Below are positions 1-9,036 of a stretch of DNA of 64,000 nucleotides, one piece after another. The first letter of the stretch is position 1; every line of letters starts with the position of its first letter. The translations under genes were made by a program, and so were the position numbers. The notes under the pieces were generated by a model, which was not told the DNA's origin, ran no database searches, and saw only the letters and a list, made by a program, of their open reading frames with translations. This stretch comes from Nonomuraea roseoviolacea subsp. carminata (GTDB lineage Bacteria > Actinomycetota > Actinomycetes > Streptosporangiales > Streptosporangiaceae), in NCBI RefSeq assembly GCF_024172185.1, contig NZ_JAMZEC010000001.1, positions 9,399,001 to 9,463,000 of the forward strand. Reading direction: 5' to 3'.

Positions 1-135
1 GTGCTCAACGGATTCGTGAGCGGGCTGATGATGACCGAGCGCCGCGGCCACGTCGGCCGCGACGACCCGGAGGAGGCGGACCGCGCCTTCGAGACGGCCA
101 TCGACATGATCATCCGCGGTCTCCCCCGCCCCTGA
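1..135 (+). CDS. TetR/AcrR-family regulator, C-terminal fragment
   Basis: The first 45 codons read open from the window edge to a TGA. The peptide (LNGFVSGLMMTERRGH, then a DPEEADRAFETAIDMIIRGL helix) looks like the last two helices of a TetR ligand-binding domain. The DNA-binding half lies outside the window, so ligand and targets cannot be inferred. It converges on the beta-helix gene, with only 3 bases between the stops. The family call rests on the style of the C-terminal helices only. Confidence 0.6.
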   Translation: MLNGFVSGLMMTERRGHVGRDDPEEADRAFETAIDMIIRGLPRP

Positions 136-138
136 CCG

Positions 139-1398
139 TCAGGGCTGGTAGGCGCCCGCCGACGGCGGCGACGACAGCGGCTTGCCCGCGATGTCCGAGG
201 TCAGGGCGGTGCCGCCGAACCAGGCCGCCGACAGCGGCAGCCCGTTGCGCAGCGCCGGGGAGCCGGGCCGCAGCCGCAGGTCGGTGCGCGAGACGAAGCG
301 CGGGTCGGCCATGGCGGTCCGCGGGCCGGGCCGGAAGCGGGCCGAGCGGCCCTTGTAGACGCCGCCCGCCTCGTCGGCGCCCCTGCCGTCCTCGTAGCCG
401 GTCTGGCCGCCGACCTCGACGGCGTTGTTGCGCAGCCGCAGGACCGACGGCGAGCAGCCGCCGTGGCAGGACCAGCCGACGGTGCGCCGCCCGGCCAGGT
501 ACACCGAGTTGTGCACCGCGATCGTGCCGAGCACCGGCCCCACGACGTGCCGCGGGCCGCGGGTGACGAGGAACGAGCTCTGCTGCAGCGAGGAGGTGAC
601 GACGTTGAAGGCGAACACGTTGCCCGTGGCGGTTCTGCCCTTCATCGCCCCGAGCTCGGTGAACGTCTCGTTGTCGTGGGCGCGGTTGTAGGTGACGACG
701 TTGCGGTCGCCGTCGAAGATCTCGACGGCCGCGCCGTCGCGGCCGTAGTCGCGGCTCGCCGCGTCGCTGCCGGTGATCGCGTTGCGGGTGACGAGGTTGT
801 CGTCGCCGTTGAGCAGGATGCCGAACGCCCCGGAGTCGTTGTCGGGGGTGTCGTCGTTGACGCTCATCTTGTCGTTGTCGGCCAGGACGCTGTCGCGCAC
901 GACGTTGCGCGAGCCGGTCGGGGTGATCCAGACGCCGGCGACGTTGTGGTCGGCCCGCACCCCCGCCAGGTGGTTGCCGTCGCCGGCGACCTCGAAGCCC
1001 GCCCACAGGCATCCGGAGGCGCGCAGGCCGCTGACGCGCCAGTGGTCGCCGCTGACGACCACGCAGTTGCCCTCCTCGCCGCTGATCGTGGCGAGGGGGC
1101 CCTTGCCGTACGGCTGGACGACGATGGGCCGGGCGGCCGTGCCCTTGGCGGACAGGGTGAGCGTGCCGGTCCACCGGCTGCCGCGCTTGAGGCTGACCGC
1201 GTCACCGGGCTTCAGGTCGGCGGCGTTGACCTTGTCCAGCGAGCGCCACGGGGCGGTGGCGCTGGTGCCGGCGGCCGAGTCGTCGCCCTTGCGGGAGTCG
1301 ACGTAGTACGTCGTGCCGGCGTTCAGCGTGGCACCCGCGTTGAACGGAAGCAGGGACGACGCCAGGACGGCCGCTGACAGAAGGTTCACGCTCACCAC
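139..1398 (-). CDS. secreted right-handed beta-helix protein (polysaccharide lyase-like fold)
   Basis: A 419-residue protein. An N-terminal hydrophobic stretch (about residues 5-24) looks like a Sec signal peptide. The body carries the YYVDSRKGDD opening and repeated short N-rich turns (for example NHLAGVRADHN, NVVRDSVLADND, NLVTRNAITGSD) typical of right-handed parallel beta-helix proteins related to pectate lyases and DUF1565 proteins. I see no unambiguous catalytic signature, so the substrate is unknown. It is the last gene of the malEFG-GH13 operon, 51 bases after the GH13 stop, so it is probably co-transcribed and made with alpha-glucan uptake. The GTG start has no strong ribosome binding site; a GTG two codons downstream is an alternative. 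Confident in fold, not in activity. Confidence 0.75.
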   Translation of the reverse strand: MVSVNLLSAAVLASSLLPFNAGATLNAGTTYYVDSRKGDDSAAGTSATAPWRSLDKVNAADLKPGDAVSLKRGSRWTGTLTLSAKGTAARPIVVQPYGKGPLATISGEEGNCVVVSGDHWRVSGLRASGCLWAGFEVAGDGNHLAGVRADHNVAGVWITPTGSRNVVRDSVLADNDKMSVNDDTPDNDSGAFGILLNGDDNLVTRNAITGSDAASRDYGRDGAAVEIFDGDRNVVTYNRAHDNETFTELGAMKGRTATGNVFAFNVVTSSLQQSSFLVTRGPRHVVGPVLGTIAVHNSVYLAGRRTVGWSCHGGCSPSVLRLRNNAVEVGGQTGYEDGRGADEAGGVYKGRSARFRPGPRTAMADPRFVSRTDLRLRPGSPALRNGLPLSAAWFGGTALTSDIAGKPLSSPPSAGAYQP

Positions 1399-1449
1399 GC
1401 CCGGTTATCAAGTTGAACGCTCAAGGAGGCAGGGCGTCAACGTATCGGC

Positions 1450-3237
1450 TCACCGCGTCAGACGCCAGATCCGCAGCGCGGGTCCGTCGCCCGGGATCGT
1501 GTTCGTGTCCGAAGTGTTGTAGACGGGCGTGGCCGGCCCGGGCAGCGGCAGCGGGTCTCCGGGCGCGCGGCGGGCGCTCACGAGCAGCGTCTCGGCCTCG
1601 CTCTCGCGGGCGAACACCAGGTGGTCGGCGTCGGCGTGCAGCCAGCGCAGCCCGCCGTGGCGCAGCGCCGGCTCGGCGCGCCGCAGCCCGAACAGCTCCC
1701 GGTAGGCCGCCAGCGTGGCGAGGTCCTGGTCGGCCGGCCGCTCCCACGGCATGGGGGTGCGCGCGTGCTCGCCGTTCACGCCGGTGAGGCCGAACTCGCT
1801 GCCCGCGAACACCATCGGCGTGCCCGGCAGCGTGGCCTGCAGGCCCAGCGCCACCAGGTGGAGGGCGCGCGAGCCGGTGACGGTGCGGATGCGCGGCGTG
1901 TCGTGGGAGTCGAGGAGCTGCCAGGAGTGGACGAGCGAGCGCCACGACATGCGCGCGGCGAACGACCGGACCGCGGCCAGGGCCGCCGTGCCGTCGCGGG
2001 CGGGCACCCCGCCGGGCACGCCGAGGAACTGGGGCAGGTCCAGGCCGGGGCCGCGCAGCCAGGTCCAGACGGGCCGGGTGAAGCCGCCGTAGTTCATGGT
2101 GCCGTGCCAGCCGCCGCGGTCGAGGTCGCCGGTGGCGTCGTGGGAGTGCTCGGCGACGAGCGCCACGCCGGGCCCCAGCTCGCGCCGCAGCAGCGCCGCG
2201 ACCTCGTGCGTGAGGTCGTCCGCGCCATGGCGCCCGGTCATGTTGGCCACGTCCACGCGCCAGCCGTCGAGCGGCCCCAGCCACCGCCTGAGCACGGCCG
2301 GCACGCGGGAGCGCACGAGGTCGCTGCGCCAGTTGAGCTTGGGCAGCGTCTTGACCCCGAACCACGCCTCGTAGTCGCCGGTGTCGGGGTCGAAGAAGAA
2401 CATCTCGCGCTCGGGGGCGTTCACGTCCGACACGGCGGCGGTGAACCACGGGTGGGTGTCGCCGCAGTGGTTGGTGGTGATGTCGCCGAGCAGCCGCATG
2501 CCGCGCTCGTGCACCGCGTCCCCGAGCCGCCGCAGCGCCTCCTCGCCGCCGAGCAGCGGGTCGATCCGGTCGAACGCGGCGGCGTCGTAGCGGTGGTTGG
2601 AGCGGGCCGGGAAGATCGGCGTGAGGTAGACGGTGTCGGCGCCGAGGGCCTGGACGTGGTCGAGGTGGCGGACGACGCCGTCGAGGTCGCCACCGTAGAA
2701 CTGCTGTGAGGTGCCGGGACCGCTCGGGATGACCGGGTCGCGGTCCCAGTCGCGCGGCAGCGCCCAGTCCGGCAGCGGCCGGGAGGCGCCGGGGCGGCCG
2801 AAACGGTCGGGGAAGATCTGGTAGACGATCGCGTCGGCCATCCAGGACGGCGGCGGTTCGTCGGCGACGAGCCGGAAGTCCGTGTCGTCCGTCAGGTCGT
2901 GCGCGACCAGCCCGCCGGCGGTGAGCCACGCCTGGCCGCGCGCCGTGAGCAGCAGGAAGCGGTAGCGGGTCACCGGGTTGACGACCGTGATCTCGGCCTG
3001 CCACCACACGTCGTCGGGGCCGTACCCGGTGACGTCCGAGGACGTCCTGAGCTCGTCCACGGCGGCCTCCGTGTAGCGGGGCTCGCCGTCCTCCACCGTG
3101 CGCACGTGCACGGCGGTGACGCCGGCGGCGCGGGGCGCGCGCAGCCGGACCGTCACCCGCGAGCCGAGCGACGGCGCGAGCTCGGACACGTAGAGCGCGG
3201 AACCGTCGTGGTGCGGCTCCCCGGCGAACAGCAGCAT
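1450..3237 (-). CDS. GH13 alpha-amylase family glycosidase (neopullulanase/maltodextrin hydrolase-like)
   Basis: 595 residues. An N-terminal beta-sandwich (about 1-110) precedes the (beta/alpha)8 barrel, as in neopullulanase and cyclomaltodextrinase types. The catalytic set is intact: nucleophile D329 in GWRVDVANMTG, acid/base E363 in VAEHSHD, and D446 in LLDSHDTPRI; TTNHCGDTHPWF is conserved region I. No signal peptide is visible, so it probably acts in the cytoplasm on imported maltodextrins. The ATG lies 5 bases after the malG stop, making it the fourth gene of a malE-malF-malG-GH13 transcript. Longer open frame upstream overlaps malG and is ignored. The exact linkage specificity (alpha-1,4 versus alpha-1,6) cannot be read from the motifs. 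Confidence 0.9.
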   Translation of the reverse strand: MLLFAGEPHHDGSALYVSELAPSLGSRVTVRLRAPRAAGVTAVHVRTVEDGEPRYTEAAVDELRTSSDVTGYGPDDVWWQAEITVVNPVTRYRFLLLTARGQAWLTAGGLVAHDLTDDTDFRLVADEPPPSWMADAIVYQIFPDRFGRPGASRPLPDWALPRDWDRDPVIPSGPGTSQQFYGGDLDGVVRHLDHVQALGADTVYLTPIFPARSNHRYDAAAFDRIDPLLGGEEALRRLGDAVHERGMRLLGDITTNHCGDTHPWFTAAVSDVNAPEREMFFFDPDTGDYEAWFGVKTLPKLNWRSDLVRSRVPAVLRRWLGPLDGWRVDVANMTGRHGADDLTHEVAALLRRELGPGVALVAEHSHDATGDLDRGGWHGTMNYGGFTRPVWTWLRGPGLDLPQFLGVPGGVPARDGTAALAAVRSFAARMSWRSLVHSWQLLDSHDTPRIRTVTGSRALHLVALGLQATLPGTPMVFAGSEFGLTGVNGEHARTPMPWERPADQDLATLAAYRELFGLRRAEPALRHGGLRWLHADADHLVFARESEAETLLVSARRAPGDPLPLPGPATPVYNTSDTNTIPGDGPALRIWRLTR

Positions 3238-3242
3238 GCGTC

Positions 3243-4082
3243 CTATCCCTTCACGGCCCCGGCGGTGAGGCCGGAGACGATGAACTTCTGCAGCCAGAAG
3301 AACACGCCGACCGTCGGGATCGCGGTGATGAGGGTGCCCGCGGCGAACATGCCGAAGTTGGCGTTGCGCTGGTCCCCGGCGATCATGCCGAACATGCCGA
3401 CGGCGAGCGTCTTGCTCTCGGGGTCGCGCAGGAACACGCTGGCCATGATGAACTCGCTCATGATCCCGATGAAGGCGAGCAGCCCGGTCACCGCCAGGAT
3501 GGGGGTGACCAGCGGCAGGATGACCCGCCAGAAGATCTGCGCGTGGGTGGCGCCGTCCACGGTGGCCGCCTCGTCCAGCTCCTTCGGCACGGTGTCGAGG
3601 AAGCCCTTCATCAGCCACGTGTTCGCGCCCAGCGCCCCGCCCAGGTAGAGCAGCATGAGGCCCCACACGGTGTCGAAGCCGATCGCCGGGTACAGCTCCG
3701 TGACCCGCGTGAAGATCATGAAGATCGTCACGATGGCCAGGAACTGCGGGAACATCTGGATGAGCAGCAGCGCCAGCAGCCCGACCCGGCGCCCGCGAAA
3801 GCGCATCCGGCTGAAGGCGTAGGCGGCCATCATCGACAGCAGCAGGCTGGCGAACGACGCGGTCAGCGCGATGACCACCGAGTTGAGGAACCAGCGGGCG
3901 AACGGGTAGCGGTCGCTGGTGAACAGGTCGGCGAAGTTGCCGAGGCTCGCCCCGTTCGGCACGAGGTCGGTGGAGGCGAGCGTGCCGAGCGGGTTGATCG
4001 CCGCCGATACCACGAACAGGATCGGCACCAGGGCGAACACGCACATCAGCAGCACGAAGCCGTGCCGCAGCGCGAGCTTCAC
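3243..4082 (-). CDS. malG: maltose/maltodextrin ABC transporter permease MalG
   Basis: 279 residues with six predicted membrane segments and the permease coupling motif EAATVDGATHAQIFWRVILP (about 185-204), which contacts the shared MsiK-type ATPase. The C-terminus (AGAVKG) is typical of MalG in actinomycetes. The GTG start overlaps the malF stop in a GTGA arrangement, indicating translational coupling. With MalF it forms the membrane channel for maltose or maltodextrins delivered by MalE. No ATPase gene is in the window; actinomycetes normally use the multi-transporter ATPase MsiK encoded elsewhere (established for Streptomyces; inferred here). Confidence 0.92.
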   Translation of the reverse strand: MKLALRHGFVLLMCVFALVPILFVVSAAINPLGTLASTDLVPNGASLGNFADLFTSDRYPFARWFLNSVVIALTASFASLLLSMMAAYAFSRMRFRGRRVGLLALLLIQMFPQFLAIVTIFMIFTRVTELYPAIGFDTVWGLMLLYLGGALGANTWLMKGFLDTVPKELDEAATVDGATHAQIFWRVILPLVTPILAVTGLLAFIGIMSEFIMASVFLRDPESKTLAVGMFGMIAGDQRNANFGMFAAGTLITAIPTVGVFFWLQKFIVSGLTAGAVKG

Positions 4083-5647
4083 GCGTAGACCTCCTCCTGC
4101 TTGCGGGTGCGGCGGAAGGCCACCGCCGAGATGACGGCCACGAGGGCGAAGATGAACACCGAGATCGCCGCCGCGAAGCCGAACTGCGCGCCGCCCGCGC
4201 CGAAGGCCAGGCGGAAGGTGTAGGTGATGAGCAGGTCGGTCGCGCCCACCTGCGGGCTCTCGGCCGGGAACGGGCCGCCCTCGCTGGTGAGCTGGATGGC
4301 GTTGAAGTTGTTGAAGTTGAACGCGAACGACGAGATCAGCAGCGGCGTGAGCGCCACCAGCAGCAGCGGCAGCGTCACCTTGCGGAACCCGTACCAGGGC
4401 GAGGCCCCGTCGATGGAGGCCGCCTCGGTCAGCTCGCGCGGGATCGCCTGCAGCGCGCCGGTCGTCACGAGGAACATGTACGGGAAGCCGAGCCAGAGGT
4501 TCACCAGGATGACCGCGGCGCGGGCCGTGCCGCTCTGGCCGAGCCAGTCGACGTTCGTCCCGAAAAGCTGGTTGATCAGGCCGAAGTCGCGGTTGAACAT
4601 GTCGCGCCACACCAGCAGCATGGCGAAGGACGGCATCGCGTACGGCAGGATCAGCGCGATCCGGTAGACCTTGGTGCCGCGCATGCGGGGGTGGTGCAGG
4701 GCCAGGGCCACGGCCATGCCGAGCACGAACGTGCCGCCGGCCGAGGCCAGCGCGAAGAACAGGTTCCAGCCGAAGACGCCGAGGAAGTACCCGGAGATCG
4801 TCGGATCGGTGACGACCCGGGTGAAGTTGCCGAAGCCGACGTTCACCTGCCAGCCCTGCGCCAGGTGGTCGCCCCGGGCGTTGACGAAGTAGCCGCGCGT
4901 CTCGTCGGCCGCCCAGGGACCGCCCTCGCCGTTGACGCAGTCACAGGAGGAGTCGTAGACGAGGGCGGCGCGGCCCTCGACGGCGCGGCTCAGCCCGTTG
5001 GCCTTGATCACCCCGCCGCGGGTGGGCACGGCGAGCTTGGAGATCTCCTGCCCGCGGGCGGCGGCCTCGGGCGCCTTGAGCACGGTGAAGCCGGGGGCCC
5101 GCAGGACCTTGCCGGTGACGCCGACCTGGGCGCCGCTCACCGGGGCAAGCCCCTGGCCGGAGCCGGCCTGCACCTGCTTGGTCTTCGGGTCCACGAGCAG
5201 GAACACCAGCTCGCCGTCGCGCACCGCCGCGGTCAGCGCGTACTCGGGCGAGCCGGGGGCCTGCCGGACGGAGCCGGTCTCGATGGCGGTGACGGCCGCC
5301 GGCTTGTCGCCGCGGTGCCCGTCGCCGAAGTTGGTGAACGCGGTGCTCACCGTGTACAGGACGGGGAACACCTGGAAGGCGAGCAGGCAGACGGTGCCCG
5401 GGATGAGGTACTTCGCCGGGACGAAGCGCCGGGTCAGGTACAGGTAGGCGATGCCCGCGCTCGCCGCGCAGAGCAGCGTGAGCGACACCCACGACCCGTC
5501 GGCGGCCAGCGGCGGGGCGGCGTAGAGCAGGAGCGCGGCGGCCACGGCCAGCACCGCGACCCTGCTCACCACGAACGCCGTGGTGACCTCCCGGCGCGGC
5601 CGCGGGCCCCTGCGGGTGTCCGCGGCCGCGTGCGCGTCGTGCGCCAT
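4079..5647 (-). CDS. malF: maltose/maltodextrin ABC transporter permease MalF
   Basis: 522 residues, long for a permease because it keeps a large extracytoplasmic insertion (about residues 110-270) between early membrane segments, like the P2 loop of enterobacterial MalF that contacts the binding protein. Several N-terminal hydrophobic segments precede it. The coupling motif EAASIDGASPWYGFRKVTLP is near residue 400. The ATG lies 4 bases downstream of malE, and the 3' end overlaps malG by 4 bases. The FNFNNFNAIQLTSEGGP segment is characteristic of the MalF family. Role: one half of the maltodextrin import channel. Confidence 0.92.
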   Translation of the reverse strand: MAHDAHAAADTRRGPRPRREVTTAFVVSRVAVLAVAAALLLYAAPPLAADGSWVSLTLLCAASAGIAYLYLTRRFVPAKYLIPGTVCLLAFQVFPVLYTVSTAFTNFGDGHRGDKPAAVTAIETGSVRQAPGSPEYALTAAVRDGELVFLLVDPKTKQVQAGSGQGLAPVSGAQVGVTGKVLRAPGFTVLKAPEAAARGQEISKLAVPTRGGVIKANGLSRAVEGRAALVYDSSCDCVNGEGGPWAADETRGYFVNARGDHLAQGWQVNVGFGNFTRVVTDPTISGYFLGVFGWNLFFALASAGGTFVLGMAVALALHHPRMRGTKVYRIALILPYAMPSFAMLLVWRDMFNRDFGLINQLFGTNVDWLGQSGTARAAVILVNLWLGFPYMFLVTTGALQAIPRELTEAASIDGASPWYGFRKVTLPLLLVALTPLLISSFAFNFNNFNAIQLTSEGGPFPAESPQVGATDLLITYTFRLAFGAGGAQFGFAAAISVFIFALVAVISAVAFRRTRKQEEVYA

Positions 5648-5651
5648 GGCG

Positions 5652-6938
5652 TCAGTTCTTGAGCGAGGAGTCGATGGCCTTCTGCGCCGCCGCGGCGGAC
5701 TTGGCGGCGTCGCCGCCCTTGACGACCGCGGCCTCGGCGATGCCGAACGGCTCCCAGATGGCCGCCATCTCGGGGATGGCCGGCATGGGGAAGCCGCTCT
5801 TGCCGGCCTCCATGAACTTGCCGGCGTCGGCGTCGGACGCCTGGACCTCCTGGAGCGCGGCGGTCAGCGCCGGCGGGCGGGGGTCGGCCTCGTACAGGGC
5901 CTTGGCGACGTCCTTGTTGGTGACGTAGTTGGCGACGAACTCCTGCGCCAGCGTCTTGTTCTTGCCCTTGGCGGCGACGAAGAACGACTGCACGCCGACG
6001 AACGGGGTGGCCGGCTTGCCGCCCTTGAACGACGGGACGGCCGTGATGTCGTAGGGGAAGCCGCCCTTCTTCACATCGCCCATGGCCCACGGGCCGGAGA
6101 TGAGGAAGGCGCACTTCTTCGCGGCGAAGGTGGCGATGTAGTTCTCGTTGGTGATGGAGGTCTTGAGCGCCCCGTCACCCTTCTCGCCGAGCTCCTTGAG
6201 CCGGTCGAACGCCTTGACCGAGTCGGCCGAGCCGACCAGCACCTTCTTGGGGTCGGGGTCGCCCGTGGACGTGGTGCCGAACAGGGCGCCGCCGCCGGAG
6301 GCGAAGATCGGGTAGACGTGGAAGGCGTCGCCCTTCTGCGCGACCGGCAGGCAGAGCACCTCCTTGACCTTGCCCGCCGCCTTGAGCGCCTTGCCCTTGG
6401 CGACGAGGTCCTCGATCGTGGCGGGCGCGTCGGGCGCGAGGTCGGTGTTGCGGATCAGCGCGATGTTCTCCACCGCGTACGGCGCCGCGTAGACCTGGCC
6501 GTTGAAGGTGACGGCCTTCATGGCGATCTCGGGGAAGGCGGCTTTCTGCTCCTCGGTGAGGTTGACCGGGTCGATGGCGCCGTTCTGCACGAGGTTGCCG
6601 ATCCAGTCGTGCGCGCCGACCATGATGTCGGGGCCGCTGCCCTGCTGCGAGGCGGTCAGGAAGACCTGCTGGTTGTCCTTGCTGATCTCCTTCACCTCGA
6701 CGGTCACACCGTTCTCGGTGCCGAACTGCTCGGCGAAGGGCTTGAGGGCCTTGACCCGGTTGGGGTCGGCCCAGATCACGAGCTTGCCGCCCTGGGCGGC
6801 GGGCGCGGTGGCGCTGCTCGACCCGGTGGGCGCCGCCGAGGGCGCGGTCTTGTCGCCGCCGCCGCAGGCCGTCACGGCGACCGCCAGTGCGGAAAGGGCC
6901 GCCAGGTGTGCCGCCGTACCCATGGCTCGCTTGCGCAT
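5652..6938 (-). CDS. malE: maltose/maltodextrin-binding lipoprotein MalE
   Basis: 428 residues. Signal peptide with lipobox (VAVTACGGG), so the mature protein is a lipid-anchored extracellular solute-binding protein. A Ser/Ala/Thr linker follows, then the family 1 binding fold (KLVIWADPNRVKALKPFAEQF; GSGPDIMVGAHDWIGNL; AFLISGPWAM). The ATG is chosen because an AGGAGGT ribosome binding site sits 5-6 bases upstream. It is the first gene of the malEFG-GH13-beta-helix operon. The upstream region holds inverted CTTGCAG-type repeats resembling MalR operators, so repression by a LacI-family MalR encoded elsewhere is likely. Confidence 0.92.
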   Translation of the reverse strand: MRKRAMGTAAHLAALSALAVAVTACGGGDKTAPSAAPTGSSSATAPAAQGGKLVIWADPNRVKALKPFAEQFGTENGVTVEVKEISKDNQQVFLTASQQGSGPDIMVGAHDWIGNLVQNGAIDPVNLTEEQKAAFPEIAMKAVTFNGQVYAAPYAVENIALIRNTDLAPDAPATIEDLVAKGKALKAAGKVKEVLCLPVAQKGDAFHVYPIFASGGGALFGTTSTGDPDPKKVLVGSADSVKAFDRLKELGEKGDGALKTSITNENYIATFAAKKCAFLISGPWAMGDVKKGGFPYDITAVPSFKGGKPATPFVGVQSFFVAAKGKNKTLAQEFVANYVTNKDVAKALYEADPRPPALTAALQEVQASDADAGKFMEAGKSGFPMPAIPEMAAIWEPFGIAEAAVVKGGDAAKSAAAAQKAIDSSLKN

Positions 6939-7048
6939 CGGACCTCCTGAGGTCACGGAGGGAGCGGCGACGCGGGAGAGGCGCCGCCGCTGGAAGATCC
7001 ATATGGCCGCCTGGGCAGGCGGCTTGTGTTTCCGCGACGTTAGCGAGA

Positions 7049-7079
7049 CTTTGCAAGAATTGGAAGAACTTGCAGAAAG
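7049..7079. promoter_or_regulatory. putative MalR-type operator, malE side
   Basis: CTTTGCAAG (7049-7057) and ACTTGCAGAAAG (7068-7079) form an imperfect inverted/direct pair of CTTGCA(A/G) half-sites 110-140 bases upstream of malE. Streptomyces MalR recognises CTTGCAG-containing repeats near malE; the match here is by sequence, the assignment is inference. Confidence 0.5.
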
Positions 7080-7156
7080 CGTTACCTGATTCAGACCCGG
7101 CATGACCCCTGGTTGACCCGCGGACCTGGGCTCTGACCGGCCCGAGGGACGTCCAT

Positions 7157-7175
7157 GCAAGTTTCCGCAACTTGC
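7157..7175. promoter_or_regulatory. putative MalR-type operator, alpha-glucosidase side
   Basis: GCAAGTTTCCGCAACTTGC is a perfect 7-base inverted repeat around a 5-base centre, sharing the GCAAG/CTTGC half-site of the malE-side operator. It lies about 75 bases before the alpha-glucosidase start, immediately before a TTGACC that could be a -35 element. Binding here would co-regulate both divergent units. Confidence 0.55.
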
Positions 7176-7247
7176 GCTTGACCTCCGGCGAGCGCACGGG
7201 TCATCCTGCATCGGAACGTGAACCACCCCCGGGGGAAGAAGGACGAC

Positions 7248-8801
7248 ATGGCCAGCTTCGCGACCGACGACGACTGGTGGCGCGACGCCGTCGTGTACCA
7301 GGTGTATCCGCGCAGCTTCGCCGACACCGACGGCGACGGCATGGGCGACCTGCCCGGCGTGCGCGCCCGGCTCGGCTACCTCGCCGAGCTCGGGGTCGAC
7401 GCCCTCTGGCTCAGCCCCTTCTACACCTCGCCGCAGGCCGACGCCGGCTACGACGTGGCCGACTACCGCGACGTCGACCCCATGTTCGGCACGCTGGCCG
7501 ACTTCGACGCGCTGGTCGCCGACGCGCACGCGCTCGGCATCCGGGTCATCGTCGACCTGGTGCCCAACCACTCCTCCGACCGGCACCCCTGGTTCCAGGA
7601 GGCGCTGCGCGGCGAGCGCCGCGACCGCTACATCTTCCGCGACGCCCCCAACGACTGGGAGTCCGTCTTCGGCGGCCCGGCCTGGACGCAGACGCCGGAC
7701 GGGCAGTGGTACCTCCACCTGTTCGCGCCCGAGCAGCCGGACCTCAACTGGGAGAACCCCGAGGTGCGCGCCGAGTTCCGCGACATCCTGCGCTTCTGGC
7801 TCGACCGGGGCGTCGACGGCTTCCGCGTCGACGTGGCCCACGGCATGATCAAGGACGCCGGGCTGCCGGACGTCGGGCCGAAGGAGGGCCGCCAGGTCGA
7901 GCTGCTCGGCGACGAGCGGGTGCCGTACTTCGACCAGGACGGCGTGCACGACATCTACCGCGAGTGGCGGCCGATCCTCGACTCCTACCCCGGCGGCCGG
8001 ATGGCCGTGGCCGAGGCGTGGGTGGCCTCGCCCGAGCGGCTCGCCCGCTACGTGCAGCCCGACGAGCTGCACCAGGCGTTCTCGTTCGACTTCATGATGG
8101 CCGACTACCACGCCAAGTCGTTCCGCACGGTCATCGAGAAGTCGCTGGCCGAGGCCGAGCTGGTCGGCGCGCCCACCACGTGGGTGCTGTCCAACCACGA
8201 CAAGCCGCGCCACGTCACCCGCCACGGCGGCCTGGCCCGCGCCCGCGCCGCCACGCTGCTCATGCTGGCGCTGCCCGGCTCCGCCTACCTCTACAACGGC
8301 GAGGAGCTGGGCCTGCCCGAGGTCCTCGACCTGCCCGACGAGCTGCGCCAGGACCCGGCGTTCAAGCGCAGCGGCGAGAGCCGCGACGGCTGCCGCGTGC
8401 CCCTGCCGTGGACCACCGAGCCCGGCTGCGGCTGGCGCGAGCCCTGGCTGCCGATCCCCGAGGAATGGCGGGAGCTGTCGGCCGAGGCGCAGCAGGACGA
8501 CCCCGGCTCGACGCTGAACCTCTACCGGGCGGCGCTGCGGCTGCGCAAGGAGCACCCGGCGCTGGGCGGCGGCACCCTGCGCTGGCTGGAGGTCCCCGCT
8601 CCGGAGCTGCGCGAGGACGTGCTGGCGCTGGAACGCTCCCCCGGGCTGGCCGTCGTGCTCAACACGGGCGACGAGCCGGTATCCCTGGCCGGGCTGGGGC
8701 TGTCCGGCGAGGTCCTGCTGTCGAGCGGCCCGCAGCCCGACCCCGGCGCGGTGGCCCCCGACACCACGATCTGGCTCCAGCTCGGCTCCGCGACCTCCTG
8801 A
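7248..8801 (+). CDS. aglA: GH13 alpha-glucosidase (oligo-1,6-/alpha-1,4-glucosidase type)
   Basis: 517 residues, no signal peptide. The DWWRDAVVYQVYPRSF opening and GDL(P)GV region are typical of the oligo-1,6-glucosidase/alpha-glucosidase subfamily. Catalytic residues are present: D195 in GFRVDVAHG, E256 in AVAEAWV, D318 in LSNHDKPR; LVPNHSSDRHPWF is conserved region I. The ATG at 7248 is preferred over an in-frame GTG 30 bases upstream because AGAAGGA stands directly before it. It is divergent from malEFG and shares MalR-like operators, so it should complete breakdown of imported maltodextrin to glucose inside the cell. The gene symbol follows actinomycete aglA/malL usage and is not certain. 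Confidence 0.88.
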   Translation: MASFATDDDWWRDAVVYQVYPRSFADTDGDGMGDLPGVRARLGYLAELGVDALWLSPFYTSPQADAGYDVADYRDVDPMFGTLADFDALVADAHALGIRVIVDLVPNHSSDRHPWFQEALRGERRDRYIFRDAPNDWESVFGGPAWTQTPDGQWYLHLFAPEQPDLNWENPEVRAEFRDILRFWLDRGVDGFRVDVAHGMIKDAGLPDVGPKEGRQVELLGDERVPYFDQDGVHDIYREWRPILDSYPGGRMAVAEAWVASPERLARYVQPDELHQAFSFDFMMADYHAKSFRTVIEKSLAEAELVGAPTTWVLSNHDKPRHVTRHGGLARARAATLLMLALPGSAYLYNGEELGLPEVLDLPDELRQDPAFKRSGESRDGCRVPLPWTTEPGCGWREPWLPIPEEWRELSAEAQQDDPGSTLNLYRAALRLRKEHPALGGGTLRWLEVPAPELREDVLALERSPGLAVVLNTGDEPVSLAGLGLSGEVLLSSGPQPDPGAVAPDTTIWLQLGSATS

Positions 8802-8835
8802 CCCGGCCGTCCCGGTTCGCCGGTCGTCCCTCGTT

Positions 8836-8899
8836 ACTGCCCGGCCCCGCCCGACGCCGGCACCCGCACTGCCCGGCCCCGCCCGACGCCGGCACCCGC
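8836..8899. repeat. 32-base perfect tandem duplication
   Basis: Two identical adjacent 32-base copies (8836-8867, 8868-8899), each beginning ACTGCCCGGCCCCG and ending GGCACCCGC. No spacer and no coding sense, so it is a recent tandem duplication rather than a CRISPR-like array. Confidence 0.9.
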
Positions 8900-8916
8900 C
8901 ACGCCGCGCGCGGACG

Positions 8917-8978
8917 CTCAGTCCGGGCGCGCTCAGTCCGGGCGCGCGCTCAGTCCAGGCTCAGTCCGGGCTCAGTCC
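8917..8978. repeat. five CTCAGTCC repeats
   Basis: CTCAGTCC recurs at 8917, 8932, 8949, 8960 and 8971, most copies followed by GGGC and a GC-alternating run. Period is irregular (11-17 bases), as expected of slippage-prone minisatellite DNA. Confidence 0.85.
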
Positions 8979-9036
8979 GGGCGCGCGCTCGGTCGGGCCG
9001 GCACTCGGGCGGGCGCCCGCGCGGTCGGGCGGGCAG

